The notes under the pieces were generated by a model, which worked only from the letters and a program-made list of their open reading frames with translations, had not been told where the DNA came from and did no database searches. From assembly GCA_021904315.1 (NCBI GenBank), contig CM038910.1, positions 22,516,256 through 22,580,255 on the forward strand: a stretch of DNA of 64,000 nucleotides, in the 5' to 3' direction. The position numbers were made by a program, and so were the translations under genes. Below are positions 12,491 to 22,447 of the stretch, one piece after another. The stretch comes from Sphagnum magellanicum (lineage: Eukaryota > Streptophyta > Sphagnopsida > Sphagnales > Sphagnaceae). How positions within the stretch are numbered: position 1 is the stretch's first letter; each line of letters starts with the position of its first letter.

Positions 12491-12636
12491 CTTTTCAAGA
12501 TGAGGATGAAAGTCAAAACATATGGGATAAACTTTTTAGTTGCAAGTCATTTGCGACTAAAAATGATTAGTTGCAAATGACTTACAACTAAAAAGTTTAT
12601 CCCATATGTTTTGGCTTTCATTTTCATTTTGAAAAG
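12491..12636. repeat. Long palindrome, 69-bp arms and 8-base loop
   Basis: Arms 12491-12559 and 12568-12636 are reverse complements at 63 of 69 positions. The inner parts carry TTTAGTTGCAAGTC-type motifs that resemble the element's own subterminal repeats. RNA from either strand would fold into a near-perfect hairpin. Confidence 0.9.
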
Positions 12637-12769
12637 TATATAAACAAGGTGTTTTGTCTTTATATTTTCATATTTAAAAATATGGACAAATGGGATGAGC
12701 CAATGAAAAAGACTTAACCCAAAATAAAATAAAAATATTCATGTATTTACACTTAACTACATACTTCCT

Positions 12770-12905
12770 TAACTTACCTACCTACTTTTCTACTTACATA
12801 CCTACCTAAGTAGGTATTTGGCCTAGGTAGGTAAATAGGTCCTATCTAGATAGGTGTTTAGCTTATATGGGTAGGTAGGTATATAGGTAGGTAGGTATTT
12901 AGTTC
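12770..12905. repeat. TACC/GGTA microsatellite-like array
   Basis: Runs of TACC in the first half and GGTA in the second half form an imperfect inverted arrangement within CACTA element 1. Confidence 0.7.
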
Positions 12906-13315
12906 AACCTACATCCCTAAATATTGATTTAAATTGAATTTGGACAAATTCAATTAATATTCCACGTGTCACAATTTAAACCATCTAAACATAAAAATTA
13001 AACATCTTGGATTATTTCAAAAGAATAAAAATTAATTAATTATTAAAAGTTGGGACACATGGCAACACATAAATTGTTCCCATTGTTCACCAAAAAAGTC
13101 GCATCCTAGTTGTAAACGACAATACGTATATGACAAGTCAAAGGATGAAGGCGTATTTTGTTGATTTTTTCCTTCATCTAAAATTCGTTGTCGTTTGCGA
13201 CTAGTGTCCTATGCGACTTGTCCAATGCGACTATTAAGATTTTAGTTGCAAATGTCGCTTGCAACTAAAACTTAGTCGCATGGACCAGTTGTAAAATGGC
13301 CATTTTCTACTAGTG

Positions 13316-14203
13316 GAAAAGATTACCACACCACAAGTTGTTAGGGCATCAAATTTCCCGTGTCCGAGGAGTACATGTACATAAGGAAAACACACAATTT
13401 TCCATTGATCAGCTTATGGAATGCCAAGTTCAAATGCATGAAGTGGCGCAAAAGCTTATGAGTACACCATTGTTTAGTTTTCAAGATTTGAAACTAAGCA
13501 CTAGGGACATAATTACAGTATTAGAGGATACCCTAAACACTACATCATGTCTTCTACAAATCCCTGATCCACATGCTACAAAGGTCCCATCCAACACCTT
13601 GAAGAGACATTCGATTGGCTCACATGTTGCAAATGGCATTCGTAATCTATTCACTAGTTCTAGCATGGCTAAATTAGTGGGCTTTCCTACCTCTGATTCT
13701 ACATTCACATATCAGAAAGGAGTTGAGAACACCTCACTTGTGGATTTGTTATTCAACAAAGGTGTTGTGGATAACCATTCTCTCCACAAAGTCTCTCACT
13801 CATTTCCGAAGGTGGTGCCTAATGATAAAACTTCCATCGCCACTGGAGTTGCCATTGTCAACAATATTGGGTCAGTAATCCAAATGGGAGGACATACACC
13901 CAGAGTGGTACTTTTTAATACAAGTGCCCAACTAGTGATTCTTGGAATTTAATTCGCCAAGAAGATGGCCATGCTTGATTCTAAACTACGGAAAGCTATG
14001 TGACAAATTCGCACCACTAGTGGGAACGTAAAGGAAGTACTTGGGGGAAGTTCAGATTTTATTACACTTAACTTCAATGAAGGTATAGATCAGGAGCTTT
14101 GCTTACAGGTCAGATGTTTTGTCACCAATGCCACCAGTTATGATGTGCTCATTGGGCAAGAGGCCATGTTTCCACCTAGTTACACAATTAACAACTAGTT
14201 CGA
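13316..14203 (+). pseudogene. gag-pro remnant with retropepsin of the outer Gypsy element
   Basis: This continues the frame interrupted by the CACTA element. About 200 residues of linker lead to a retroviral-type aspartic protease. The active-site motif reads LFNTSAQLVILG where a Gypsy protease normally has D-T/S-G-A, so the catalytic Asp is now Asn and the Gly is Ser, both explicable as transitions. The second half of the fold is seen in SYDVLIGQEAMFP. In-frame stops occur near 13950, 14000 and 14197. The frame then changes by one into the downstream pol region. Confidence 0.75.
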
Positions 14204-14364
14204 ACATGCGTACTACCGAAGTGGATTGGGAGACTGATGGCAACCACCTGGGATACATACCCTTTGATTTGCATGGGAACCATAGTCCTACGGCTCACCA
14301 TTGTATGCTCAAGGAAGCACACACCATTTCTTACATCCAACAAGCTAACCACGAGTGGATATAG

Positions 14365-15762
14365 GGAGATGAGGAAGAGATAGCTTACGTTCAAGCTACT
14401 GAAAGTTTGAAGGTGGTTCCTACTGACATTCAACATGGACCAGAGGTTTTATAGAGGTTCAAAGTAGCCCACAAACCCTTGGTTAAAGCTTTGTCTAGTT
14501 TTGAGAGCATGGAGAGCCATGGTGAACCGATTAAGCCATTAGTTTGTCAGCTAATCACCTAGACACCACCTAAGGAAAGGATTACATTACTAGAGCTCTT
14601 TGGTGGTATTGGTATAGGTCTCGAAGCCCTACTACAGTCAGGGATGGTGGTTCAGAGGTATTTTTACATAAACATTGACCCTATTGCAAGGCAAGTGGCG
14701 GCATTAAGAATGAGGGAGTTCATAACAAGATTTCCACAACAGTTTGCAACCACTACATGGAAAGCTAGTTTCACATTTTTGCCCTCTGACATACAACTAA
14801 TTTAGAATAAGCATATGGAATTACTTAGCCCCATTGACCTCATCATTTCAGGTTGGGAGTGTCAAGGATTTTCAGTGGCTAGATTTGGAGAAGGCTTGAG
14901 TGACACAAAATGTGGTCTTTTCACGGACATGATACGATTGATCACCTGGGCTCAATCCATTTTTCCTACATTTGGTTATGTAATTGAAAACACCATTTCT
15001 CAGCTTGACCAGAGGGAGAAAGTCTAAGAGCACTACACATTAGTTAAACATTACCTTGGAGAATCGCTCTTACTTGATGTGGCACAATGCGGTTCCTATG
15101 CACATCGGTTATGCAACTAGTGGACCAACCTAGCGCCACTTTTAGTTCTATAACTAGCTTTGAAATACACTATCAGAGACCTTAACCTACAAGTTTCTCA
15201 CATATTGGATGATTAAAGTTCTTGCCAACCAGTTGCAAGGCAAGAGAAACCTCATTGGTTTCTTGCGAACATAATAGGAAAACCAAGAGGTGTTTGGCCC
15301 ACCTTTGTTTCCTTCCCAGGAGCACACGCCTTTTAGGGAGATGGGCCAAGCCTGGTGTATCATCATGCTTCAGCCACTTGGGATGAACCAAGCCTAGAAG
15401 AAAGAGAAAAGGCTATGGGGTTCCAAACTGGCACTATTAGTCACACTATTGTGATTAAATTGGAGCGTAACGCTCTATTGGGGAAAGGCATGGACGTGAA
15501 CTCCCTTACATGGTTGTTGGTAACTTGTGTACTCTTTCAAATGTACACAACATTAACACTGATTCAATCAGCTTGCAGTTCTGGCAATGCGACCACATGG
15601 CACCCCGACCAAGTACACTTGCCTATTTTCAACACTCTACATTTTACTCTTAGTGTTGGGGGGGAGGAGGCACCATGTAATTTGACTCAAGTTGTGTCTA
15701 ATACACCTGGAGGTACATCAGCTTCTGGAAAAACAATTACAACTTTCTATGAATCTGCATAG
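14365..15762 (+). pseudogene. C5 cytosine DNA methyltransferase domain inside Gypsy pol (broken)
   Basis: This region would transfer a methyl group from S-adenosylmethionine to cytosine in DNA. In one frame (codons beginning at 14581) it shows motif I, LLELFGGIGIGLEALL (14587-14634, SAM binding). Motif IV follows as DLIISGWECQGFS, with the candidate catalytic Cys codon at 14860-14862. Motif VI appears as YVIENT (ENT at 14986-14994), a motif VIII-like AHRL followed by WTNL lies near 15103-15132, and IX/X-like EEREKAMGF and RNALLG end near 15531. Spacing and the tail resemble the DNMT3/DRM-type catalytic fold more than CMT or MET1. Stops lie at 14560, 14803, 15025, 15118, 15151, 15214 and 15334, mostly explicable as C-to-T changes. 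The domain lies between protease and reverse transcriptase in the same frame as the latter, so it was part of pol. Motif IV has Glu where the usual Pro of PC would be. Confidence 0.85.
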
Positions 15763-16890
15763 TTGGATAGTGGAGAACCCAATACACCAAGTTCTTCAAA
15801 CACACTTTCCAACTCCATTCCATGTGTTTCTAACTACCCTTTCGTTATGGGGAACCAATTCACCAAGAAGGAGAGAGACCATGTCACAAACTTGTTAATT
15901 AAGTATGAGAATGTGTTTGCATTCTCAATGAAAGACTTAGGTAGGTGTAAGACCATGCAATTCTCTATAGACCTTACAGATGAAACACTCGTTTATTGAA
16001 GGAGGCATAGGTTGAGCAAGCATGAATGGGAATTGGTAGATGAAAGATGCAAAGAGCTCCATGAGGCTGGTCTCATTCAATCATCAAGTTCTGATTTCAC
16101 AGCCACTATAGTAATGCCAACAAAGAAAGATTTAGCTAGATTGTGGACTGAGAAAAGGATGTGTGGGGAATATAGGCCTTTGAACCTAGTTACACCTCAA
16201 GATAGGTACCCCATGCCCATCCTTGAAAAATTGTTTGATAGCATTGGATATTCAAACATTTTCACAATTGTGGATCTGAGGCAAGGTTTCAACCAGATTG
16301 TGCTCGTTACGAAGGATCACAAGAAAACGACATTCCATGGAAGCAGCAAGTTATGGGAATGGCTTGTGATGCCCTTTGGATTGGAAAATGCACTTGTCTT
16401 CTTTTAGCGAGTCGTGGACCAGGTTCTTGAAGGGGTAGATTTCCTGACATGCTATATAGATGACGTTTTAGTGCATAATAAGGGACTCCTACAACATTTG
16501 GCTCATCTTGAGGAGTTATTCAAGAGGCTCCATGAAGTCAATATGAAGATCCATCCTAAAAAGTGTGAGTTTGTTGTCACCTTAGTAATTTACTTTGGAC
16601 ATAGACTTTTACCAAATGGTATTATGGCTCATTGGGCCAAAGTAGTAGCCATTTTGGAGATGCCCAATCCTACTGATGTTCGCACATTGAGGAGCTTCAT
16701 TGGACTATGTAATTACTACAGAATTTATGTCCAAGACTTTAGTACTATTACTCATCCTCTCTATGCATTGTTAAAGAAAGATGTTGCTTGGACATGGAGT
16801 GATGAGGCTCAAGAAGCTTTCAACACACTCAAGGAAAAGCTTTCAGAGTTCCCCATTCTGAGAAGACTTGATTTCAACAAGGTCTTCATT
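15763..16890 (+). pseudogene. Reverse transcriptase of the outer Gypsy element (broken)
   Basis: This is the RNA-dependent DNA polymerase domain, in the same frame as the methyltransferase. It shows MQFSIDLTDET, HRLSKHEWELVDERC, EYRPLNLVTPQDRYPMP, FTIVDLRQGFNQI, LVMPFGLENA and the catalytic CYIDDVLVH (YIDD at 16453-16464). It also has the connection region LRSFIGLCNYYR. Stops lie near 15997 and 16405. The key catalytic Asp residues are still present. Confidence 0.9.
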
Positions 16891-17359
16891 CTACACACTA
16901 ACTAAAGTGCTCTTGGTATTGGAACTATTCTTGGCCAACTTGATGAGGAAGGCAAGGAATATGTTATCGCCTATGCATCTCGAAGCAACAACAAGGCTTA
17001 AAGCAACTACTCTTCATACGAGGGGGAGTGCCCTGTTGTTGTATGGGTTGTCATACATTTCATGCCCTATCTTTATGGCACCAATTTCACTTTGTATACC
17101 GACCACCAGCCTATCAAGTGGCTGATGACCAACAATAAGCTTACTAGTAAGTTAGCTCGTTGGGTGCTTATACTTCAAGAATATGAGTTCAAGGTTATTC
17201 ATTGACCTAGTATTACACATTAGAACGTGGATACCATGTCGCGCAGACCCCTCACTACCTCTGAAGATTTTGCAAAAGCCAAGCAAGATTTTGACCAAAT
17301 TCTAGCAATACATGTATCTGAGGCATCTAGTTTCCTTGCACTATTGCAATGTAACCTGG
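16891..17359 (+). pseudogene. RNase H of the outer Gypsy element (broken)
   Basis: This follows reverse transcriptase in the same frame. It is recognised from SALGIGTILGQLDEEGKEYVIAYASR, NYSSYEGEC, TLYTDHQPIKWLM and the terminal NVDTMSRRP, a variant of NADALSRR. The first catalytic Asp is replaced (HTN instead of HTD) and stops occur near 16903, 16998, 17203 and 17221. Confidence 0.85.
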
Positions 17360-17711
17360 TTAAGCATCCTGTTATGGATATATGCGAGGACTTGGACACT
17401 CTAAGGTTTCTTCAACATGGGGAATACCTTCCCCAAATTACATCAAGTCAGCGGGATCGCATACAACAGTGGTTTAAACGCTATTCATGGAGGGACAATC
17501 ACCTCGTCCGATGCTTACCACAAGGCAACAAAGTGGTTCCTCCACCACATGAATGCTTATTTAGAAGGTACACTCGCAGTTTGGACACTTTGGAGTTAAA
17601 CGTATTTATAACCTTCTCGTTCCTCATTACCATTGGAGAGGTATGTATGCTCAAGTTTGAGACGTCATTATTAGGTGTGAACAATGTGATAAAATGAGAA
17701 TTTCTTTTTGT
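17360..17711 (+). pseudogene. Integrase N-terminal part of the outer Gypsy element (broken)
   Basis: Downstream of RNase H the frame runs through DLDTLRFLQHGEYLPQ and RDRIQQWFKRYSW into VVPPPHE, the start of the HHCC zinc-binding domain. From about 17524 the sequence matches 24203-24399, but this copy has a small deletion and lost frame. It stops abruptly at the inverted repeat X-right. Confidence 0.75.
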
Positions 17712-17997
17712 GATAGTACACAACACTAGTTACAAAATTCTAACACAACGTATAATTTGAAAAATACAATGCGTTGTTAGGAATGACCCATGACACATAG
17801 ATGTCACATGGACATCCAACGAAGGTTAGACAAAAGTCGGATGAAACTCAAACAAATGTCGGATGAAAAGGCAGGACGGCAAAACGGTAAAACACAAGAT
17901 AACAAGATGATGGGGCGTAGGATGTCAAGACGAAAGTTGGACGGAAGTCCAACGGACATTGGATGGACATCGAACAGAAGTGCGACGAAAGTCCGAT
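17709..17997. repeat. Inverted repeat X-right (split by the nested Gypsy element)
   Basis: The reverse complement matches 8000-8330. The unit is rich in GGACGGAAGTCC/GATGGACATC motifs. Its last bases resume at 24181-24202, after the nested Gypsy element, which used CCGAT at 17993-17997 as target. Confidence 0.75.
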
Positions 17998-18264
17998 TAT
18001 CATGGCCTAGGATATTTTGGGATACTTTTGGCAATATCATGGCCTAAGATATTTTGGGATACTTTTGGCAATATCATGGCCTAAGATATTTTGGGATACT
18101 TTTTGCAATATCATGGCCTAGGATATTTTGGGACTAGTATGGTTCAGGGTTATAAAAGGAGATAGTCTAGGGAACAACCCGTCAGCAGATCAACACCAGT
18201 TGATGGATCAATAAAGCTTGTCTTGTCTTGTAATTCTCCACTTGTTTGTAGTCGGTCCATAACA
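17998..18264 (+). repeat. 5' LTR of the nested Gypsy element
   Basis: It runs from TATCATGG (TG in the 3' copy) to CATAACA. It contains four direct repeats of about 33 bp built on ATCATGGCCTA...TTTTGGGATAC. TTATAAAAGGAG is the likely TATA region and CAATAAAG a likely polyadenylation signal. No convincing tRNA-type primer-binding site follows. Confidence 0.95.
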
Positions 18265-18408
18265 GTTTGATCTGCTCCTTCTTATTGTTTGTTTGTTTTG
18301 TTGTTTCAGTAAGTAGCTAGAGGTATTTTGGGGTGAAACTTGGAAAGGTTATAGAAGACTATAGGACGCTTCTACTCTCAAAGTTTCAAAAGAAAAGGAT
18401 ATGTTTTA

Positions 18409-18716
18409 TGAGAGTTAAAAGCTTTTGAAAACTCTGTGTCAAATCTGGTTTTTTAGTCAGATCTCCTTTGTTTAAGCTTTTTTGGGTCTGTAACTTTGTG
18501 ATTTTATAGATCATATAGGAATATATGTGTGAGAGAAATTTCATGTCATTTGGACTTGTATTATGAGAGTTAAGAGCTTTTGAAAACTCTATGTCAAATC
18601 TGGTTTTTTGGTCATATCTCCTTTGTTTAAGCTTTTTTGGGTTTATAACTTTGTGATCTTATAGATCATATAGGAATATATGTGTGAGAGAAATTTCATG
18701 TCATTTGGACGTGTAT
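18409..18716. repeat. 154-bp tandem duplication in the nested element's leader
   Basis: Units 18409-18562 and 18563-18716 both begin ATGAGAGTTAA and end in the same GACTTGTAT/GACGTGTAT region. They lie in the untranslated leader before gag. Confidence 0.85.
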
Positions 18717-19202
18717 TGTGAGAGATCCAAGCATCTGAAGTTTCAGTCTCAGTTTTGAAGTCAGTTTCTTTTGAAAGTGATATCTTTTTGTGGTCATCAT
18801 CAATAGGGCTGAAATTTTGACAAAATATAGAAGACATATATTCTATGTGTCTCCCAAAATCTCAAGGATTTTGGAGTTTTTGAGAGCGAGTTGTAAGTCA
18901 TTTTGTGTTCAGGTCCTAGTTTGAGGTGGCTTCAAGGAAGTAGCAAGATTTTTCACTTTCCGAAGTTCAATGAGCTGAGATTTTGTGAGAAGGTAGTAGA
19001 CATAGTTGCTCATGTTTTACCAAAATTTTAGAACGATCCAAGGTCATATGTGAGCAGTGTAGCTTTGCAAAATTGCTATGACAGAAGTTTGTTTTGAAAA
19101 GACATCAAAGCCAAAGTTTTGAAGTGGAGCAAATACAACTTGGGAGATCTTGAAGGAAGGAGTTTGAAGATTGGGAAGCGCAAAAGTGTGAGAACTACCA
19201 CC

Positions 19203-20177
19203 ATGGACAACTCAGAATCAAACATCGATCTCACTCAAATCCTCGCCGCCCTTCAACACCTTCAACAAGAAAATGTCGTGCTTAGAGACTTGGTGACCCA
19301 CCTACAGAATCAGCCACCACCTCCTGCCCCAGTACTTCCTGCTCTTGCAATGGTCACCCCAGAGCCCAAGATCAGTTTGCCAGAAAATTTTGATGGAACA
19401 CGCCTCAAATTTCGAGGCTTTGTTAACCAGGTACGCCTGATCATACAACTACACCCCCATTGTTATTTTGATGACACCACTTGTGTAGGATTCACTGGAA
19501 CCCTACTCACTGGGACAGCTGCAGCATGGTTTGCTCCCATCCTGGAAACATCATCCCCTCTCCTACAAGATTTCAACGCCTTTATGGCCGAATTTGAAGC
19601 AGTGTTTGGGGACAGTGACAAGGCCAGGACTTCAGCCAACAAGCTGCGTCGCCTCCAGCAAGGGACACATTCGGCCGTCATCTACGCCTCAGAATTCAGG
19701 CAGCTTGCCTACGACGTCAATTGGGGAGAAGTTGCCTTGATTGATCAATTTCGCTGTGGGTTTCGTGATGATGTTCAAGATCTTTTGTTGACACTCGCAG
19801 ACCCTTCTTCCTTTAGTGAAGCTATCACCTAGGTAATTCGGTGCGATAATCGTCTATTTGAACGTCGCCAGGAAAAGAAAGTCACTTCCAACGCCCAGCT
19901 TTGGAACAGTCGGCCTATTACGCTCCCCTCAGTTCCTCAAATAACACTAGTTGCCCGACCTGCCTCTTTTGGACCTGCTCCGATGCAGATCGACACAGCT
20001 AAGTTTAAATCTTTGACAGAAGCCGAGAAACTTCGCCGAAGGACAAACAATCTATGTCTTTACTGTGGCAACCCAGGGCATATAGCTCGTCAGTGCCCTC
20101 AAAAGCTTGTCAAACTTCAAGTACAAGCTGTGGAAACTCCCCAAGAGTTGGAAAACAAAAACATCCAGTCACAGTAG
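19203..20177 (+). pseudogene. gag of the nested Gypsy element (one internal stop)
   Basis: The likely start is the ATG at 19203, which opens MDNSESNIDLTQ. An N-terminal coiled-coil-like stretch is followed by PKISLPENFDGTRLKFRGF and the capsid domain (AAAWFAPIL...FEAVFGD). A TAG at 19830-19832 interrupts the frame where CAG (Gln) would fit. Reading continues to a canonical zinc knuckle, CLYCGNPGHIARQCP, near 20055-20100. The frame ends at a TAG at 20175-20177, and the protease lies in another frame. Confidence 0.9.
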
Positions 20178-20990
20178 GAGCCGTGCGACTGGATATCACC
20201 CAACATCACCTTTGCAAAGGCTCATGTTCCACTGTTGGTCCCAGTCCCAGTTTCACTCAGTATGTGGACATCATTCGTATTCCAGAAGACATACCACAAG
20301 TGTCAGCTTTGGTGGACTCCGGCGCCACCTCTTCTTTCATCGACCAAACATTTGTCGTCCAACACAACATCCCTGTGATCAAGAAATCAACCCTTGTTCC
20401 GGTAGAGGTTATTGATGGGAGAACCATTGCTTTTGGTGCAATCACACACGAGAAAACCCCTTTAGAACTCTGTATCGGCAAGCACACGGAGAAAATTGTT
20501 CTCAACATCATCTCCACCCCTCACCATCCCATCATCCTTAGTCCGCCTTGGCTAGAAGCAAACAACCCTATCATTGATTGGCGGTCTAGAACCCTCACCT
20601 TTAGCGCACAACGATGCACCTCTCAAGAACCTCACGCTCAGAAAAACACTTTGTCCAGTCTTGCCAAAAACCCTGTGGTCAAGAACCCAAAGAGGGTCGA
20701 AACCAATTCCAGTTTTCTCAAGTCTGTTATGTCAAGTCCTGCAGTCAAGAACCCCCAGTTGGTCAGAACTAAACCTTGTCCTATCAAGAACCTTGTCAAG
20801 AATCCTGCCTAGAAAACCAACCCTGTCCAGATCTTCGTTGATAGAGTTGTCCCTTTCTATTGGGCTGCTAAGAATCTTCAAGTCTTCGCCATCCATGTCA
20901 ACCCAGCCAACAACACAAACCCCCCATCAGAACCAACACCTGTCAACCTTCCCGAGAAGTACAAGGACTTTGTTGATGTTTTTGAAAAAA
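20178..20990 (+). pseudogene. Protease region of the nested Gypsy element
   Basis: This is a retropepsin. The active-site motif ALVDSGATSSFID has its Asp at 20315-20317 intact, followed by PVEVIDGR and the flap/hydrophobic region [16 protein letters not shown] Lys/Pro/Asn-rich linker follows. A TAG near 20810 interrupts the linker. At about 20990 one extra A in an A-tract moves the reading frame before reverse transcriptase. Confidence 0.85.
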
Positions 20991-21943
20991 ATTAATGCTG
21001 ATCAGCTCCCCGCCCATAGTCCATATGACTGCCCAATTGATCTAGAAGAAGGACACTCACCACCCTTTGGTCCTATCTATGGCCTATCGGAACCAGAACT
21101 CCAAGCCCTGCGTGATTACCTTATTGAAAATCTTGCCAAGGGGTTCATTCAGCATTCCAAGTCTCCAGCCGGTGCCCCAATTTTGTTTGTCAAGAAGAAG
21201 GATGGATCCCTTCGACTCTGTGTGGATTATCGTGGACTCAACAAGATAACCAAAAAGAATCGATATCCCTTGCCCTTGATTTCAGGTCTCCTGGATCGAC
21301 TACGTACCGAGAAGATCTTCACCAAGCTTGACCTCCGTGGAGCCTACAACTTATTCAGGATTCGTCCCGGTGATGAATGGAAGATAACTTTTCGCACACG
21401 CTACGGCCACTTCGAATACACGATCATGCCCTTCGGCCTCACTAATGCACCCGCAGTCTTTCAACATCTGATGAATGATATCTTCTAGGATTACATGGAC
21501 AAATTTGTCGTGGTCTATTTGGATGACATTTTAATCTTTTCCAAGGACCAGGAAATCCATAATAAACATGTACGATTGGTGCTTGTGACGCTCCGAGAGC
21601 ATGGTTTATACGCCAAGTTGGAAAAATGTGAATTCGACAAATCTTCAGTGGCGTTCCTCGGCTACGTGATCTCTTTAGATGGCATTTTCATGGACAAGTC
21701 AAAGGTCGAAACCATCCAGTGTTGGGCTACTCCATCCTCGGTCAAGGACGTTCAATGCTTCTTGGGGTTTGCCAACTTCTATCGTCGGTTTATCAAAGGC
21801 TACTCCAAGATCGCAACACTGTTAATAACCCTGACTTGCAAAGACAAGCCCTTTTCGTGGAACCCAACGGCCCAGGCTGCTTTTGATACTCTCAAGATGG
21901 CATTCACCTTTGCACCCATCTTTATACATCTCGATCCTACCAA
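20990..21943 (+). pseudogene. Reverse transcriptase of the nested Gypsy element
   Basis: Recognised by [85 protein letters not shown] (YLDD at 21516-21527) and CFLGFANFYRRFI. A TAG at 21486-21488 interrupts the domain. The frame differs from its neighbours because of one inserted base at about 20990 and one lost base at about 21943; the second restores the original frame. Confidence 0.93.
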
Positions 21944-22447
21944 GCCATCATTGTGGAAACGGACGCTTCAGATTTTGCCTTGGGAGCTATTCTATCTCAA
22001 TTTGGAATAGATGGGTTGCTGCATCTAGTTGCTTTCTATTCATGGAAGTTAACCAGTGCCGAAATCAACTACCAGGTCTACGATAAGGAATTCCTGGCAA
22101 TCATCGCGGCATTCGAGTAGTGGAGACCGGATCTTGCTGGAGCTCAACATCGAGTCCAAGTTTTGATAGATCACAAGAATCTCCTTTATTTCACAACTAC
22201 TCGGACCTTAAATTGTCACCAGGCACGCTGGTCTATCTTCCTAGCTGATTTTGACTTTGAGATTCAGTATCAACCCGGCACCCAGCAAGGGAAAGCTGAC
22301 GCGCTATCTCGTCGTTCAGAATATGAACTTCGAGCGGGGGATGAGGCCTACAGTCAGTAGAACCAGACTTTACTTAACCCAGAGCAATTTCGAGTTGCAG
22401 CAACAATCAGCACCCTCCCAGACTCATACCTTGTCAGGGACATCAAG
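21944..22447 (+). pseudogene. RNase H of the nested Gypsy element
   Basis: The domain starts [17 protein letters not shown] and continues through [13 protein letters not shown], the DHKNLLYF motif and the terminal GKADALSRR. Stops lie near 22118 and 22358. The catalytic Asp in ETDAS is retained. Confidence 0.9.

Larger units (their letters stand above)
10263..13315. mobile_element. Non-autonomous CACTA element 1 (3.05 kb)
   Basis: The ends are CACTAGTAAAAAT at the left and, on the other strand, CACTAGTAGAAAATGG at the right. They are flanked by GAG and GAA, a near-match to the 3-bp duplication expected for CACTA/EnSpm elements. Subterminal regions carry repeated TGCGACT/TTGCAACTA motifs in both orientations, typical of transposase-binding arrays. 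The interior is very AT-rich and encodes nothing. It contains a direct repeat of about 206 bp (10593-10800 and following), a long palindrome at 12491-12636 and a TACCTACC array (about 12770-12900). It splits the gag-pro frame of the outer Gypsy element. Confidence 0.8.

Noticed and set aside
17804..18040. Minus-strand ORF similar to plus-strand ORF 7928-8224
   Set aside because: The similarity is explained by inverted repeat X; the peptide is a by-product of short GACNTCC-type repeats.
18265..18290. Primer-binding site for the nested Gypsy element
   Set aside because: The bases after the 5' LTR (GTTTGATCTGCTCC) do not start with TGG and match no tRNA 3' end I could name.
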